The notes under the pieces were generated by a model. It made no database searches. It had not been told where the DNA came from and saw only the letters and a list, made by a program, of their open reading frames with translations. A stretch of 64,000 bases of DNA from Blastopirellula sediminis (GTDB lineage Bacteria > Planctomycetota > Planctomycetia > Pirellulales > Pirellulaceae). Made by a program: the position numbers and the translations under genes. Positions within the stretch are counted from its first letter, which is position 1. Each line of letters starts with the position of its first letter. The DNA is taken from NCBI RefSeq assembly GCF_020966755.1, contig NZ_JAJKFT010000010.1, positions 682,001 through 746,000 on the forward strand, in the 5' to 3' direction. This document shows positions 26,518 through 35,478 of this stretch, piece after piece.

Positions 26518-27525
26518 ATGTTTGTTGATCGCGTACAAATCGAAATTGAAGGGGGCGCCGGCGGCGACGGCTGCATGAGCTTCCGCCGCGAAAAGTACGT
26601 CCCCAACGGCGGTCCCGACGGCGGCGACGGCGGCAGCGGTTCGAATATCATCCTGCTCGCCGAAGAAGGGGTCGACAGCCTCACGGCCCTCGCCCACGTC
26701 AAGCATTGGCGCGGCGATCGCGGCTCCAACGGCGGCCCGGCCAACCGGACCGGCAAGTCGGCGCAAGACATCATCATCAAAGTGCCGATCGGCACCGTGG
26801 TGATCGAAGCGGACGCCGGCTTTGTGATGAAGGACCTGAACGTCGCCGGCGAACAGATGATCGCCGCCCGCGGCGGCGCCGGCGGCCGCGGCAACCTCAG
26901 CTTCAAGAACTCGACCAACCGCGCGCCGCGTCAATCGACTCCCGGCGGCAAAGGGGAAAAGCGGCGGCTGATCCTCGAGTTGAAGTCGATTGCCGACGTC
27001 GGTTTGATCGGCAAACCGAACGCCGGCAAGAGCACCCTCTTGTCGCGACTCTCCCGCGCTCGCCCGGAGATTGCCGACTATCCGTTCACGACGAAGTTCC
27101 CGAACCTCGGCATGGTGCAGATCGACTACGACAAGACCTTCATCCTGGCCGACATCCCCGGTTTGATCGAAGGCGCCTCGGAAGGCGTTGGACTCGGGCA
27201 CGAGTTCCTCCGTCACGTCGAACGAGCCGGCATCTTGATTCACCTGGTCGAACCGGCGCCGGTCGACGGCACCGACCCGATCGAAAACTACAAAGCGATT
27301 CGCCACGAACTGACGCAATACGACGCCGACCTCGCGGCTCGTCCCGAGATCTTGTGCGTCACCAAGGCCGAACTTCCCGAAGGGAAAGAGGTGCGCGATC
27401 AGCTGGCCGAACTGACCGGCGGCGAAGTGCTGCTAATCTCGGCCGTCACCGGCGAAAACCTGAACGTGCTGCTGCGTCGTGCCGGCGAAGAACTCGACCG
27501 CGCTCGCAGGCAGGCCCAATCATGA
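26518..27525 (+). CDS. obgE: GTPase Obg/CgtA
   Basis: 335 aa. The Obg N-terminal domain (residues 1-155) has the Gly-rich loops [27 protein letters not shown] and RGGAGGRGN. The GTPase domain follows with G1 [10 protein letters not shown], switch I DYPFTT, G3 [10 protein letters not shown]4 as VTKAEL (variant of NKxD) and G5 SAV. There is no OCT domain at the C-terminus. Obg acts in late 50S assembly and stringent signalling. The start codes for [13 protein letters not shown]. The stop overlaps coaX (ATGA). Confidence 0.96.
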   Translation: MFVDRVQIEIEGGAGGDGCMSFRREKYVPNGGPDGGDGGSGSNIILLAEEGVDSLTALAHVKHWRGDRGSNGGPANRTGKSAQDIIIKVPIGTVVIEADAGFVMKDLNVAGEQMIAARGGAGGRGNLSFKNSTNRAPRQSTPGGKGEKRRLILELKSIADVGLIGKPNAGKSTLLSRLSRARPEIADYPFTTKFPNLGMVQIDYDKTFILADIPGLIEGASEGVGLGHEFLRHVERAGILIHLVEPAPVDGTDPIENYKAIRHELTQYDADLAARPEILCVTKAELPEGKEVRDQLAELTGGEVLLISAVTGENLNVLLRRAGEELDRARRQAQS

Positions 27526-28304
27526 GCGGCGTTTGGGGAACGGTCGATGTCGGCAACACGTCGATCCACATCGGCCTGTTCGCAGCCGCCGACTCGCGCC
27601 CCTTGCCGGCTCCGACCGTCACGTTCAGCGCCGCCTCGCACGAGCCGGACTTCACTTCGCTCGAAGCGCTGCTCCCCAGCGACTCAGTCGCATGGCATGT
27701 CGTCAGCGTCAATCGCCCCGGCCAAGCCGCGTTCGAAGCGTGGCTGAAAGCCAACCGCCCCGGCGACTCGTGCCGCATCCTGGCGCACACCGATTTGCCG
27801 CTGCAAATCTCGGTCGCTGCGCCACAGAAAGTCGGCATGGACCGCTTGGCCGCCGCGGTCGGCGCCAATGCGATTCGCGACCCGCGTCGCCCGGCGATCA
27901 TCATTGACGCCGGCAGCGCGATCACGGTCGACATGGTCGCCGCGAGCGGCAGCTTCCTCGGCGGCGCGATTGTCCCAGGGATGAGGATGGCGGCGCGAGC
28001 GCTTGCCGGACAAACCGATTTGCTGCCGGAAATCACGGTCGACGTCGGCGAAGTTCCAACCGCGATCGGAACCGACACCCTCGCCGCGATGCGGAGCGGA
28101 CTCTACTACAGTGCAGTCGGCGGTGTCCGCGAGTTGATCGCTCGCTTCACCGCAGAGCTGATTGGCCCGTCGCCGCAGGTGATCTTCGCCGGCGGGGACG
28201 CGGCGAAACTTGCGCCGCAAATGCGAATCGAATGCGTAACGATCGATCACCTGGTCCTCGGCGGCGTGGCGATCGCCGCGCGTGCTGCGAAAGGTTCGCG
28301 ATGA
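27522..28304 (+). CDS. coaX: Type III pantothenate kinase
   Basis: 260 aa. The start ATG overlaps the obgE stop by four bases. CoaX phosphorylates pantothenate, the first step of CoA synthesis, and belongs to the ASKHA fold. Visible motifs are [15 protein letters not shown] (phosphate 1), [24 protein letters not shown] (phosphate 2) and [15 protein letters not shown]; the C-terminus has [11 protein letters not shown]. Note DAGSA in place of the common DxGTA. The stop again overlaps the next gene (ATGA). Confidence 0.93.
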   Translation: MSGVWGTVDVGNTSIHIGLFAAADSRPLPAPTVTFSAASHEPDFTSLEALLPSDSVAWHVVSVNRPGQAAFEAWLKANRPGDSCRILAHTDLPLQISVAAPQKVGMDRLAAAVGANAIRDPRRPAIIIDAGSAITVDMVAASGSFLGGAIVPGMRMAARALAGQTDLLPEITVDVGEVPTAIGTDTLAAMRSGLYYSAVGGVRELIARFTAELIGPSPQVIFAGGDAAKLAPQMRIECVTIDHLVLGGVAIAARAAKGSR

Positions 28305-29425
28305 GCGAAACGATCGCCGCGCTCATCACGCCCGGCGGACGAAGCGCGATCGCCACGATCGTCGTCGCAGGCCCCAAAGCCGGCAGCGCCGTCGATCGAC
28401 ACTTCTTCCCACTCGGCAAGAAACAAGCCAGCACATGTCAAATTGGCGACATCCTGGTCGGACACTGGCGCGATAGCGCCGAGGATGCCGGCGAAGAGCT
28501 GGTCGTCAGCCGCACCGCCGCAGATCGAATCGAAGTTCACTGCCACGGCGGCATCGCCGCGTTCCGCCGGATCCTGAATCACCTGGTCGCCGCCGGCTGT
28601 CGTGAGATCGCCTGGAGCGACTACGCCCACCAGAGCGAATCGTCACCAATCGCCGCCGCCGCACGAATCGCCCTGGCCGATGCGCGAACGTCACGCACCG
28701 CCGGCTACTTGCTCGATCAGTACAACGGAGCGCTCGAAGCCGAACTGACGGCGATTCTTGGCCTACTAGATGCGCAGCAAACGAGCGACGCACAGTTGCG
28801 ATTGCAGTCGCTGCTGGCCACCGCCAACTTCGGCATGCACCTGACGAAGCCGTGGAAGGTGGTGATCGCCGGTCGTCCGAACGTCGGCAAAAGCAGTCTG
28901 ATCAACGCGCTGGTCGGCTATGAACGGGCGATCGTCTTCGATCAGCCGGGCACGACTCGCGACGCCGTAACCGCTGCGGCGGCGTTCGACGGTTGGCCGG
29001 TCGAACTGGCCGATACCGCAGGCCTCCGCGAAAGCGACGACGCAATCGAGCGAGAAGGAGTCGCCCGGGCTCGCAAGCTGCAAAGCGCCGCCGATCTGAT
29101 CCTGCTGGCCCTCGACCAATCGGCGCCCTGGACCGACGAAGACCAGCAGCTCCTCGCCGCCTATCCCAATGCGATCGTGATCCACAACAAATCGGACCTG
29201 CCGGCCGACGAGAGCAGCCAACGTCCGGCCGGTCTAAAAGTCTCGGCCCAGCGCGGCGACGGCATCGAGCAGCTGAACACGATGATCGGGCACACCCTCG
29301 TTCCCACGCCGCCGCTGCACGGCACGCCGCTGCTGTTCACTGGGGAACAAGTCGCCGCCGTTCAGCAAGCGGCCGCGCAGCGGCCCGACGCCGCCATCCA
29401 GACGCTGCGAACGCTGCTCGCTTAG
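28301..29425 (+). CDS. MnmE/TrmE-like GTPase lacking the C-terminal CxGK motif
   Basis: 374 aa from ATG 28301, overlapping coaX by four bases. The N-terminus ([20 protein letters not shown]) and G domain (GRPNVGKSSLINAL, DQPGTTRD, DTAGLRES, NKSD) match MnmE, the tRNA U34-modifying GTPase, including the Asn of the K+-dependent G1 loop. It is well short of the ~450 aa of standard MnmE: the helical domain is reduced and the C-terminus ends IQTLRTLLA without the C-[IVL]-G-K needed for catalysis. It could be a degenerate MnmE, a planctomycete form, or a GTPase with another role. No mnmG is adjacent. Its stop overlaps the convergent secreted paralog gene by four bases. Confidence 0.8.
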   Translation: MSETIAALITPGGRSAIATIVVAGPKAGSAVDRHFFPLGKKQASTCQIGDILVGHWRDSAEDAGEELVVSRTAADRIEVHCHGGIAAFRRILNHLVAAGCREIAWSDYAHQSESSPIAAAARIALADARTSRTAGYLLDQYNGALEAELTAILGLLDAQQTSDAQLRLQSLLATANFGMHLTKPWKVVIAGRPNVGKSSLINALVGYERAIVFDQPGTTRDAVTAAAAFDGWPVELADTAGLRESDDAIEREGVARARKLQSAADLILLALDQSAPWTDEDQQLLAAYPNAIVIHNKSDLPADESSQRPAGLKVSAQRGDGIEQLNTMIGHTLVPTPPLHGTPLLFTGEQVAAVQQAAAQRPDAAIQTLRTLLA

Positions 29426-30165
29426 CGGTCCTTCAAGTACTGATCGATCGGCAACGCGTACTTCGACAATAAGAGATCCGAAATCGGCTTGCTGAAAGTG
29501 ACCCGCTCACGTTCGTCGCCGCCAGTGAAGATCAGGTAGAACGTCGCCCGGCCGGCCAACATGTCGATCCGACTCACTTCGCAGGTGACGCTGACCTTCA
29601 CTCGCTCGTCGAAGCGGGTGAGAAACCCGTTGTACTGCTTTTCGAAGCCATACTGCGAGGGAAACTCCTCGATGTTGACGACCAGCAATTCCGCAAAGGC
29701 GCTGAGGGCCGGCTCGGAGATCTTTCGCTCCGCCTGGGGAACTCCCAAGCCGCGGCCTTGGGTCACATTGTCCGTACTGAAAATCGAAAAAACCCGGTCG
29801 TTGGCCACGTCAATCAGGACGCAGGATTCGGCCGTCATGACGCCGACGAATTGACCAAGGCCGCGAAGCTGATAGCCAGCCAGGACGCAATCGGGACGAT
29901 CGGGACAAGGAACCACGACCAACTCGGCGATCGCCTCCGGCTGAATCGTCTTCAACTTGGAAAGGGGTGCGTATCTATGCGTTTCAGCGAATATCTCGAT
30001 TTTGGCGCCGTCCGCCGACACAACTTGCGAGTGCCGCGAATACTCGGGCGGAACCGGTGATCCGAGCCGCGCGATGATTTCGTAGTACTGACGCGGCGTT
30101 GAAATCGAATCGCGTACATCGGCGGCGAAGGCGACGCTACATAGGGTCAAAGCGATTGCGTGCAT
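29422..30165 (-). CDS. Secreted paralog 1 of a four-gene cluster, unknown family
   Basis: 247 aa, last gene of the cluster. The N-terminus MHAIALTLCSVAFAADVRDS is a short signal-like segment without any Lys or Arg before the hydrophobic core; STPRQYYEIIARLG follows. Shared cluster motifs are IAELVVVPCPDRPDCVLAGY (residues ~80-100), SCVLIDVANDRVFSI, and the end ISDLLLSKYALPIDQYL. The C-terminal half contains SVTCEVSRIDMLAGRATFYL, likely beta-rich. The gene starts six bases after the stop of paralog 2 and overlaps mnmE-like at its own 3' end by four bases. No known domain was recognised. Confidence 0.78.
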   Translation of the reverse strand: MHAIALTLCSVAFAADVRDSISTPRQYYEIIARLGSPVPPEYSRHSQVVSADGAKIEIFAETHRYAPLSKLKTIQPEAIAELVVVPCPDRPDCVLAGYQLRGLGQFVGVMTAESCVLIDVANDRVFSIFSTDNVTQGRGLGVPQAERKISEPALSAFAELLVVNIEEFPSQYGFEKQYNGFLTRFDERVKVSVTCEVSRIDMLAGRATFYLIFTGGDERERVTFSKPISDLLLSKYALPIDQYLKDR

Positions 30166-30171
30166 GTCAGG

Positions 30172-31035
30172 CTACTCGCTTATGGATATCGGCTGAGCCG
30201 TTTCGGCAACCGGCGGCTTGGCGAAATAATCAGCCGCCGATTGAGCGATCGTCGTCGAAAGCAGCTTTTGCATTTCGATCGATCCGCTGTAACTCACTTT
30301 GCGATCGTCGGCGGAAAGCTCAAAGGCGGCCGCCATACCGATCACGCGGTCCCAATCGGACGCTTTGGGCGGATACGCAGGCGGATTGCCCGCGGCCCCC
30401 AGGAAAGCGACTTTGACCGCCACTTCTAAAGGCGGCAGCTGAATGAATTGGCGTCGAAACGCTTTGTATTCGCCCAAGAAGGGAGCGACGCTCGACTGTT
30501 CTCCCATATGCTGAAGATAGTCGCTCCAGATCGCTCCGCACTGCAGTTGAACCACATCGACTTGCTCTTTGTTGAGGAACAGTCGCTGACTCGGATCATC
30601 CAGCGGCACGACGATATTGCGATCGGTATCGATCAAAACGCAAAAGCAGTGGCGCAGAAATCGCGTTTCCGTACCCGATGATCGATCAAAATAGGGATCA
30701 TCCGACGTCGATTCATATCCTGCCAACAAAAAATTCGGCGTGCCGGGAACCGTGACGATTTTCAGTTGGTACTCGCCAAAAACGTAACCGCTGACATTTC
30801 CTTGCGATTGCACTTTTACCGGCGTCGGATTTTCCTTGGCGGGACGAGCGTTCTCGTCCCCTTCTCGGTTGCACGCATTTAGCGTAACGCCGTCCTCCGA
30901 GAATTCGATTTGCTCGAACTTGTCGATGGCGTAAGAGTTATTGATTACCTCGAACAACGCACGCGGAGTCGGAATCGTCTCCCGCGCACCCGCCCCCAGA
31001 GCGACCGTGCAGAGCACCAAAGCGATAGCGTTCAT
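30172..31035 (-). CDS. Secreted paralog 2 of the cluster, unknown family
   Basis: 287 aa. The N-terminus MNAIALVLCTVALGAGARET is nearly identical to that of paralog 3, followed by IPTPRALFEVINNSYAIDKF. The cluster motifs appear as IVTVPGTPNFLLAGYEST, CFCVLIDTDRNIVVPLDDP and RRQFIQLPPLEVAVKVAF. The C-terminus KVSYSGSIEMQKLLSTTIAQ followed by AADYFAKP matches those of paralogs 3 and 4. Its ATG overlaps the stop of paralog 3 (ATGA), so translation is coupled. Confidence 0.78.
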   Translation of the reverse strand: MNAIALVLCTVALGAGARETIPTPRALFEVINNSYAIDKFEQIEFSEDGVTLNACNREGDENARPAKENPTPVKVQSQGNVSGYVFGEYQLKIVTVPGTPNFLLAGYESTSDDPYFDRSSGTETRFLRHCFCVLIDTDRNIVVPLDDPSQRLFLNKEQVDVVQLQCGAIWSDYLQHMGEQSSVAPFLGEYKAFRRQFIQLPPLEVAVKVAFLGAAGNPPAYPPKASDWDRVIGMAAAFELSADDRKVSYSGSIEMQKLLSTTIAQSAADYFAKPPVAETAQPISISE

Positions 31036-31850
31036 TCGACTTCCTTTCCTGCATTCTGCGGGGCGGTGAAATACTTAACGGCAGGTACCGCGACCGACGT
31101 ATCGAGCAACTTGCTTACGTCAAACGAAGCGCTGTGGTTCGCTTCGCAGCCATCGGCGGAAAAGGTGATCGTCACGTAAACGCCGTTAAAGCGCTCCTCT
31201 GGTTTGTCCCGGCTGCGGGTAAACCGCGTCTGGGCGGTCGCTGTGATCGGGGGAGGCGAGACGAATTGCTTTTGAAAGTCCAGATACTTGTCGACGAAAG
31301 GCGCCGACTTCGGTTGCGACGCGATGCGCTGCAAATAGTTGTCCCAAATGACGTTCATGCCGGCGGAGAGCGCCTCATGGCGAGCTTCGTCCAGATACAA
31401 CCGAGCTGCCGGCTCATCGAGCTTGATGACGACGTTCTGGTCGACGTCGAGTAAGACGCAGAAGGCCGTTTTAAGACTCTTCTCGGTGATGCCGGTCAAC
31501 TCATATGGCTTTAGCGTCTCGCTATCAAATCGGACGTACCCTGCCAGGAACATGCTGGGACGACTGGGACAAGAAACGACCCACAATTGATACTTGTCGA
31601 TCAACAGGGAATTGCGATAGAGGGCCATCGGCATTCCCTGGGGAATCGTCCCCCGCAGACCTGGTGACCCCAGATCGAGATTTCCACTCGTTTGCAACCA
31701 AGATCCATCGCCAACCAGATCGACGTGGTTGATCTGATCGATGTCGTAAGTGCGATCGATAAGCGCCGAAAGAGCCTTCACGTTGGGAATCGTATCCCGC
31801 GCATCGGCGCCCAGAGCGACCGTACATAGCACCAAAGCGATCGCGTTCAC
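31032..31850 (-). CDS. Secreted paralog 3 of the cluster, unknown family
   Basis: 272 aa, starting with GTG at 31848-31850, which overlaps the stop of paralog 4 (GTGA). The N-terminus MNAIALVLCTVALGADARDT is again free of basic residues in the n-region. The shared motifs are LWVVSCPSRPSMFLAGYV, AFCVLLDVDQNVVIKLDEP, KQFVSPPPITATAQTRF and DVSKLLDTSVAVPAVKYF. An Asn/Asp-rich loop follows the signal. No catalytic motif or other domain is apparent. Confidence 0.78.
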   Translation of the reverse strand: MNAIALVLCTVALGADARDTIPNVKALSALIDRTYDIDQINHVDLVGDGSWLQTSGNLDLGSPGLRGTIPQGMPMALYRNSLLIDKYQLWVVSCPSRPSMFLAGYVRFDSETLKPYELTGITEKSLKTAFCVLLDVDQNVVIKLDEPAARLYLDEARHEALSAGMNVIWDNYLQRIASQPKSAPFVDKYLDFQKQFVSPPPITATAQTRFTRSRDKPEERFNGVYVTITFSADGCEANHSASFDVSKLLDTSVAVPAVKYFTAPQNAGKEVE

Positions 31851-32581
31851 TCAACACCTTCCTTTCGTACCGCGGCGTTTTTCGACGCGAAGTATTCCGC
31901 GGCCGGCACGGCCAGCTCGCTCATCAGCAGGTCACTAAATTTGAAATTGACGGCCTTCTTCAAGCGACGATCTCCGCCGGTAACTTGCAAATGACTGTAG
32001 AACGTCATGTCATTCATATTGAAGTTGTCGAGGAGACACTCAATCGTGATGGGAGGCGGATTGATGAACGTTCGCTTTAGATCTGCCCGCATGAACGACT
32101 TGTCGTGCTTCTCCGGATTGGCGGCGATCCGATCGCAATACTGTTGTCCCAGCCGCTCCAGTGCGCGGGCGACGTCCTCGGCCTCTTGCGCAGGAATCAT
32201 CGTGTTGAGGCGGTGATTGGTAATGATCGGTGAGATCAAGTTGCGATCGACGTCGATCAAGGCGGCGAAGCTCGTCAGACCTTCGTAGTGATTGATCTTC
32301 TGGTCGCCGGACGGTGGAACGACATGCCCGGCCAGGATCAGATTCGGATGCCCAGGGCAGGGGACGATCACCAGATGCGACGTGATCTTTTGCGTTTGAT
32401 TCTGGTCGAAGTGAAGCGTCGACTCCATGACCGCGCCCGCTTCGAGGAACTTCCAGGTCACTTCGCTGGTTTGCTTCGCCTCGCGCGTCAGCAAATCGGA
32501 CAGCGCCTGGGGCGTCGAAATCGACTCACGCACATCGGCGCCGGCAATCGTAACGCACATCAAAAGAACGGCAGCATGCAT
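31847..32581 (-). CDS. Secreted paralog 4 (first gene of the cluster), unknown family
   Basis: 244 aa, the promoter-proximal gene. A TAA stop lies in frame three codons upstream of the ATG, so the short signal (MHAAVLLMCVTIAGADVRES) is complete. It then runs ISTPQALSDLLTREAKQ and shows the cluster motifs LVIVPCPGHPNLILAGHV, FAALIDVDRNLISPI, KRTFINPPPITIECLL and FSDLLMSELAVPAAEYFAS. A purine-rich ATAAGG lies about eight bases before the start. Identity with the other three is clear but low, suggesting old duplications. Confidence 0.78.
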   Translation of the reverse strand: MHAAVLLMCVTIAGADVRESISTPQALSDLLTREAKQTSEVTWKFLEAGAVMESTLHFDQNQTQKITSHLVIVPCPGHPNLILAGHVVPPSGDQKINHYEGLTSFAALIDVDRNLISPIITNHRLNTMIPAQEAEDVARALERLGQQYCDRIAANPEKHDKSFMRADLKRTFINPPPITIECLLDNFNMNDMTFYSHLQVTGGDRRLKKAVNFKFSDLLMSELAVPAAEYFASKNAAVRKEGVE

Positions 32582-33287
32582 AACATCGCCTTATCAAATG
32601 AAGAGTCCAACGGTTCGCGCACCGCCCAATGTAAGCCCCACGCCAGAGCACGTCCAGCAAACAAAAGGGGAGGGAATTCGCCGAGAAAATCGTGACAGGC
32701 GGGCGTGTGCCGCTAGCGGCGATTCGCTTGCGCCCAGGCGAGAATCGCGCGTGTGAAAACCGAGAAAACGCCTTTCCTAGCAACTTCGAAGCGAGGTCGT
32801 TGGGAAAAAGTCGCCTTGCCAAAGTGGTTCGATTTTTAGTATAAATATGTTCAGGCGTGCCGATTGTCGCAGCAACCGGCGCTCCCAATCTTGCCGGCGC
32901 GCGGAGACGCGTCGTGATCTCAATCCGACTGACGTTTTGCTGTCAGGAATCAGCCGAAAGTCAGCGCGTCTTACGTTTCGACAACCGCTTCCATGCTGCG
33001 CGAAACTGAGGCGATCTTCCGCTGCGACGGCGAACCTTGATCACTCGCCGTGGCGGCAAAAATGAAACCAGGTTTGGTCCAGTCCCTTTCCACCAGCGAA
33101 GGGCCCGGCCAGACAAACGCCCAAAATACGCATCACGTTCTTGTGGTTGCAGTCACCAAAGAACCAGCGCGGCGACGTGCGAGGAATAGCCTCGATTACG
33201 TCACCACGCGAGGCCGATCGGTCGTTCTTGATTCGATGCGCGCAAACGGGCCTGGCGATCCTCGCGCGACGCAAAAAAAGTTGAGTG
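32582..33287. other. Intergenic region upstream of the paralog cluster
   Basis: About 700 bp without a convincing gene; the short open frames lack start signals and composition support. An AT-rich patch near 32828-32850 (TTTTTAGTATAAATATG) could carry a promoter for the minus-strand cluster. The last few bases lead into the tandem repeat array. Confidence 0.5.
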
Positions 33288-33858
33288 GTCCAGTCCACTC
33301 CGCTCCAACACTAACCCGTGGCGCAAGCCGAGGGAATGCGGCCAATCACCCAGCAAAGGTCCGAAGAAAAAAAACGAGCGCTGCGGTCCAGTCCACTCCG
33401 CTCCGACACTAACCCGAGGCGCTAGCCGAGGGAATGCGGCCAACCACCCAGCGAAGGTCCGAAGAAAAAACGAACGCCGCAGTCCACTCCACTCCGCTCC
33501 AACACTAACCCGTGGCGCAAGCCGAGGGAATGCGGCCAATCACCCAGCAAAGGTCCGAAGAAAAAAACGAGCGCATGCGGTCCAGTCCACTCCGCTCCAA
33601 CACTAACCCGAGGCGCAAGCCGAGGGAATGCGGCCAACCACCCACCAAAGGTCCGAAGAAAAAACGAACGCCGCAGTCCACTCCACTCCGCTCCAACACT
33701 AACCCGAGGCGCAAGCCGAGGGAATGCGGCCAACCACCCAGCAATGGTCCGAAGAAAAAAACAAGCGCTGCGGTCCAGTCTTTCGAGACCGAATGGCGAT
33801 TCCTTACCTTGGCGGCGGCTTGCGGACGCATTCCCTCGGCTTGCGCCTCGGGTTAGTG
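33288..33858. repeat. Tandem array of class A repeat units (five left arms, one right arm)
   Basis: The arm beginning CACTAACCCG starts at 33309, 33407, 33503, 33601 and 33697, giving spacings of 98, 96, 98 and 96 bp. Each arm is followed by GCCAAYCACCCA, a GGTCCGAAGAAAAAA stretch and CAGTCCACTCC. Alternate units are more alike (higher-order repeat of ~194 bp). The array ends in one inverted copy of the arm (33828-33858), so the last unit (33697-33858) is a complete palindromic element and the rest are partial tandem duplications. It lies between the paralog cluster and glgC, both on the minus strand. All reading frames through it are spurious. Confidence 0.93.
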
Positions 33859-33917
33859 CGTTGGCTGGTTGGAGATTCCTGGTCCGCACAGCGGACCCTA
33901 CGTAGACTTCGCTTTCG

Positions 33918-33952
33918 AAAAAAAGAATAGACGCTTGCGCGTCTATTCCTTT
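33918..33952 (-). terminator. Intrinsic terminator of glgC
   Basis: Read on the minus strand, a perfect 10-bp stem GAATAGACGC / GCGTCTATTC with loop GCAA is followed by seven T residues, 56 bp past the glgC stop. Just beyond it, at 33881-33897, is a small palindrome GGTCCGC-ACA-GCGGACC related to the element at 46772-46889. Confidence 0.9.
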
Positions 33953-34007
33953 TGGCGACGAGGAGGGAGTATTCGTCGCCCTGGTGGTTGCTCGGTTGGC
34001 GTTCGCG

Positions 34008-35267
34008 TTACGCGACGTGTTCGCGTTCGGCGCGGACCATGCTTTCGACGGCGTCTCCTTTGGCGATCACGACCACTCCGCCGGAGCTGATCGTGAAGCC
34101 GCGGCGGCGATCCATTTCGAGATCAAAGCCGATTTCGGTCCCCGGCGGGATATGCACCCCTTTGTCGATGATCGCGCGGCGGATGCGGCTGTGCCGGCCG
34201 ATATTGACCCCTTCAAACAGGATCGAATCTTCGACATGGCAGAAGCTGTTGATCCGCACTTCGGGTCCGATGATGCTCCGTTCGACTTCGCCGCCGGAGA
34301 TGATCGAACCGCCGCAGACGATGCTATCGAGCGCACAGCCGCGACGTCCTTCTTCGGCATTGCCGGCGAAGACGAACTTCGGCGGGGGAACGTTCGGCTG
34401 ATACGTTCGCAGCGGCCAATCGCGGTCGTACAAGTTGAGCAGCGGATCGACGTGGACCAGGTCCATGTTCGCTTCAAAGTAAGCGTCCAGCGTACCTACG
34501 TCCCGCCAGTAGGCGTCTTGCTTCCGGTTCTCGTCGCGGAACGGGAAGGCGAAGACCCGCTGCGAGTCAATGATCGACGGAATGATGTTCTTGCCGAAGT
34601 CGTGCGCGCTCTCGCGACGCGTCGCGTCCTGACAAAGCTGCTCGAACAGGAAGTGAGCGTTGAAGACGTAAATCCCCATCGAAGCCAGGCAGTGCTCCGC
34701 ATCGCCGGGAATCGTCTTGGGGGTGGGGGACTTTTCTTCAAAGCCGATGACGCGTTGATCGGTATCGACCTGCATCACGCCGAACGCCTTCGCCTCTTCG
34801 GGCGAAACGCGGAGCGCTCCGATCGTCAGGTCGGCGCCGTTTTCGATGTGATAATCGATCATCGACGCGTAGTTCATCTTGTAGATGTGGTCGCCGGCCA
34901 GGATCAGCACGTAGTCGGGACGATGCTTCTCCATCGCGTAGATGTTTTGGTAAACGGCGTCGGCGGTACCTTGATACCACTGCTCGTCGATCCGTTGTTG
35001 CGGCGGAATGACGTCGATGAATTCGCCCAGCTCGCGGCAGAAGTAGCGCTGCCAGCCGACGTTGACGTGGCGATCGAGACTTTGACCTTTGTACTGCGTC
35101 AGCAGCTGGATGTGCCGCAGTCCGCTGTTTAAACAGTTGGAGAGCGCGAAATCGATGATGCGATAGACGCCGCCAAACGGAACGGCCGGCTTGGCGCGAT
35201 CCCGCGTCAGCGGTTCCAATCGCGACCCTTTTCCGCCAGCCAAGATGACGGAGAGTACGTTTTGCAT
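34008..35267 (-). CDS. glgC: Glucose-1-phosphate adenylyltransferase
   Basis: 419 aa from ATG 35265-35267; AGGAG ten bases upstream favours this start over ATG 35288. GlgC makes ADP-glucose for glycogen synthesis. The nucleotidyltransferase domain has VLSVILAGGKGSRLEPLT, KPAVPFGGVYRIIDF, GTADAVYQN and LAGDHIYKMNY. The Lys region is GFEEKSPTP and the dimer segment YWRDVGTLDAYFEANMDL. A left-handed beta-helix (SIISGGEVERSIIGPEVRI ...) forms the C-terminus. No other glycogen gene is adjacent. A strong terminator follows. Confidence 0.96.
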   Translation of the reverse strand: MQNVLSVILAGGKGSRLEPLTRDRAKPAVPFGGVYRIIDFALSNCLNSGLRHIQLLTQYKGQSLDRHVNVGWQRYFCRELGEFIDVIPPQQRIDEQWYQGTADAVYQNIYAMEKHRPDYVLILAGDHIYKMNYASMIDYHIENGADLTIGALRVSPEEAKAFGVMQVDTDQRVIGFEEKSPTPKTIPGDAEHCLASMGIYVFNAHFLFEQLCQDATRRESAHDFGKNIIPSIIDSQRVFAFPFRDENRKQDAYWRDVGTLDAYFEANMDLVHVDPLLNLYDRDWPLRTYQPNVPPPKFVFAGNAEEGRRGCALDSIVCGGSIISGGEVERSIIGPEVRINSFCHVEDSILFEGVNIGRHSRIRRAIIDKGVHIPPGTEIGFDLEMDRRRGFTISSGGVVVIAKGDAVESMVRAEREHVA

Positions 35268-35478
35268 GGGGAGGGCGCTCCTAATCATGAGATGCTGGAA
35301 GGAGGAGCCGGGCGGGTCTGGGGCGCGCCGTCACGACTTCCGAAATATTTTATCGACGCCTCCTAATTCCTAAAACAGAAATTGAAACCGCGAACGATCC
35401 AGATTTCGACGCGATACGTCTTTCGCGCCGTTGATACCGATTATGATCGCGCGCAACGCCGTCGCTGGCAACGCGCGC

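Noticed and set aside
26706-27521. Upstream extension of coaX through obgE in another frame
   Set aside because: Translation before 27522 is Arg-rich nonsense. The coaX start overlapping the obgE stop (ATGA) gives a normal 260-aa CoaX.
32847-33298. Short open frames in the spacer upstream of the paralog cluster
   Set aside because: Arg/Ser-rich translations without start signals or domains; partly reading into repeats.
33309-33858. Possible CRISPR array
   Set aside because: Repeat units are ~97 bp with conserved, not unique, 'spacers', the arm is much like isolated intergenic palindromes elsewhere, and no cas gene is near.
33201-33889. Open frames of repeated AAFPRLAPRVSVG / SLGLRLGLV peptides
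   Set aside because: These are translations of the class A repeat array. Unit lengths of 98 and 96 bp do not keep frame, and the same peptides arise from every copy of the arm, so they are not genes.
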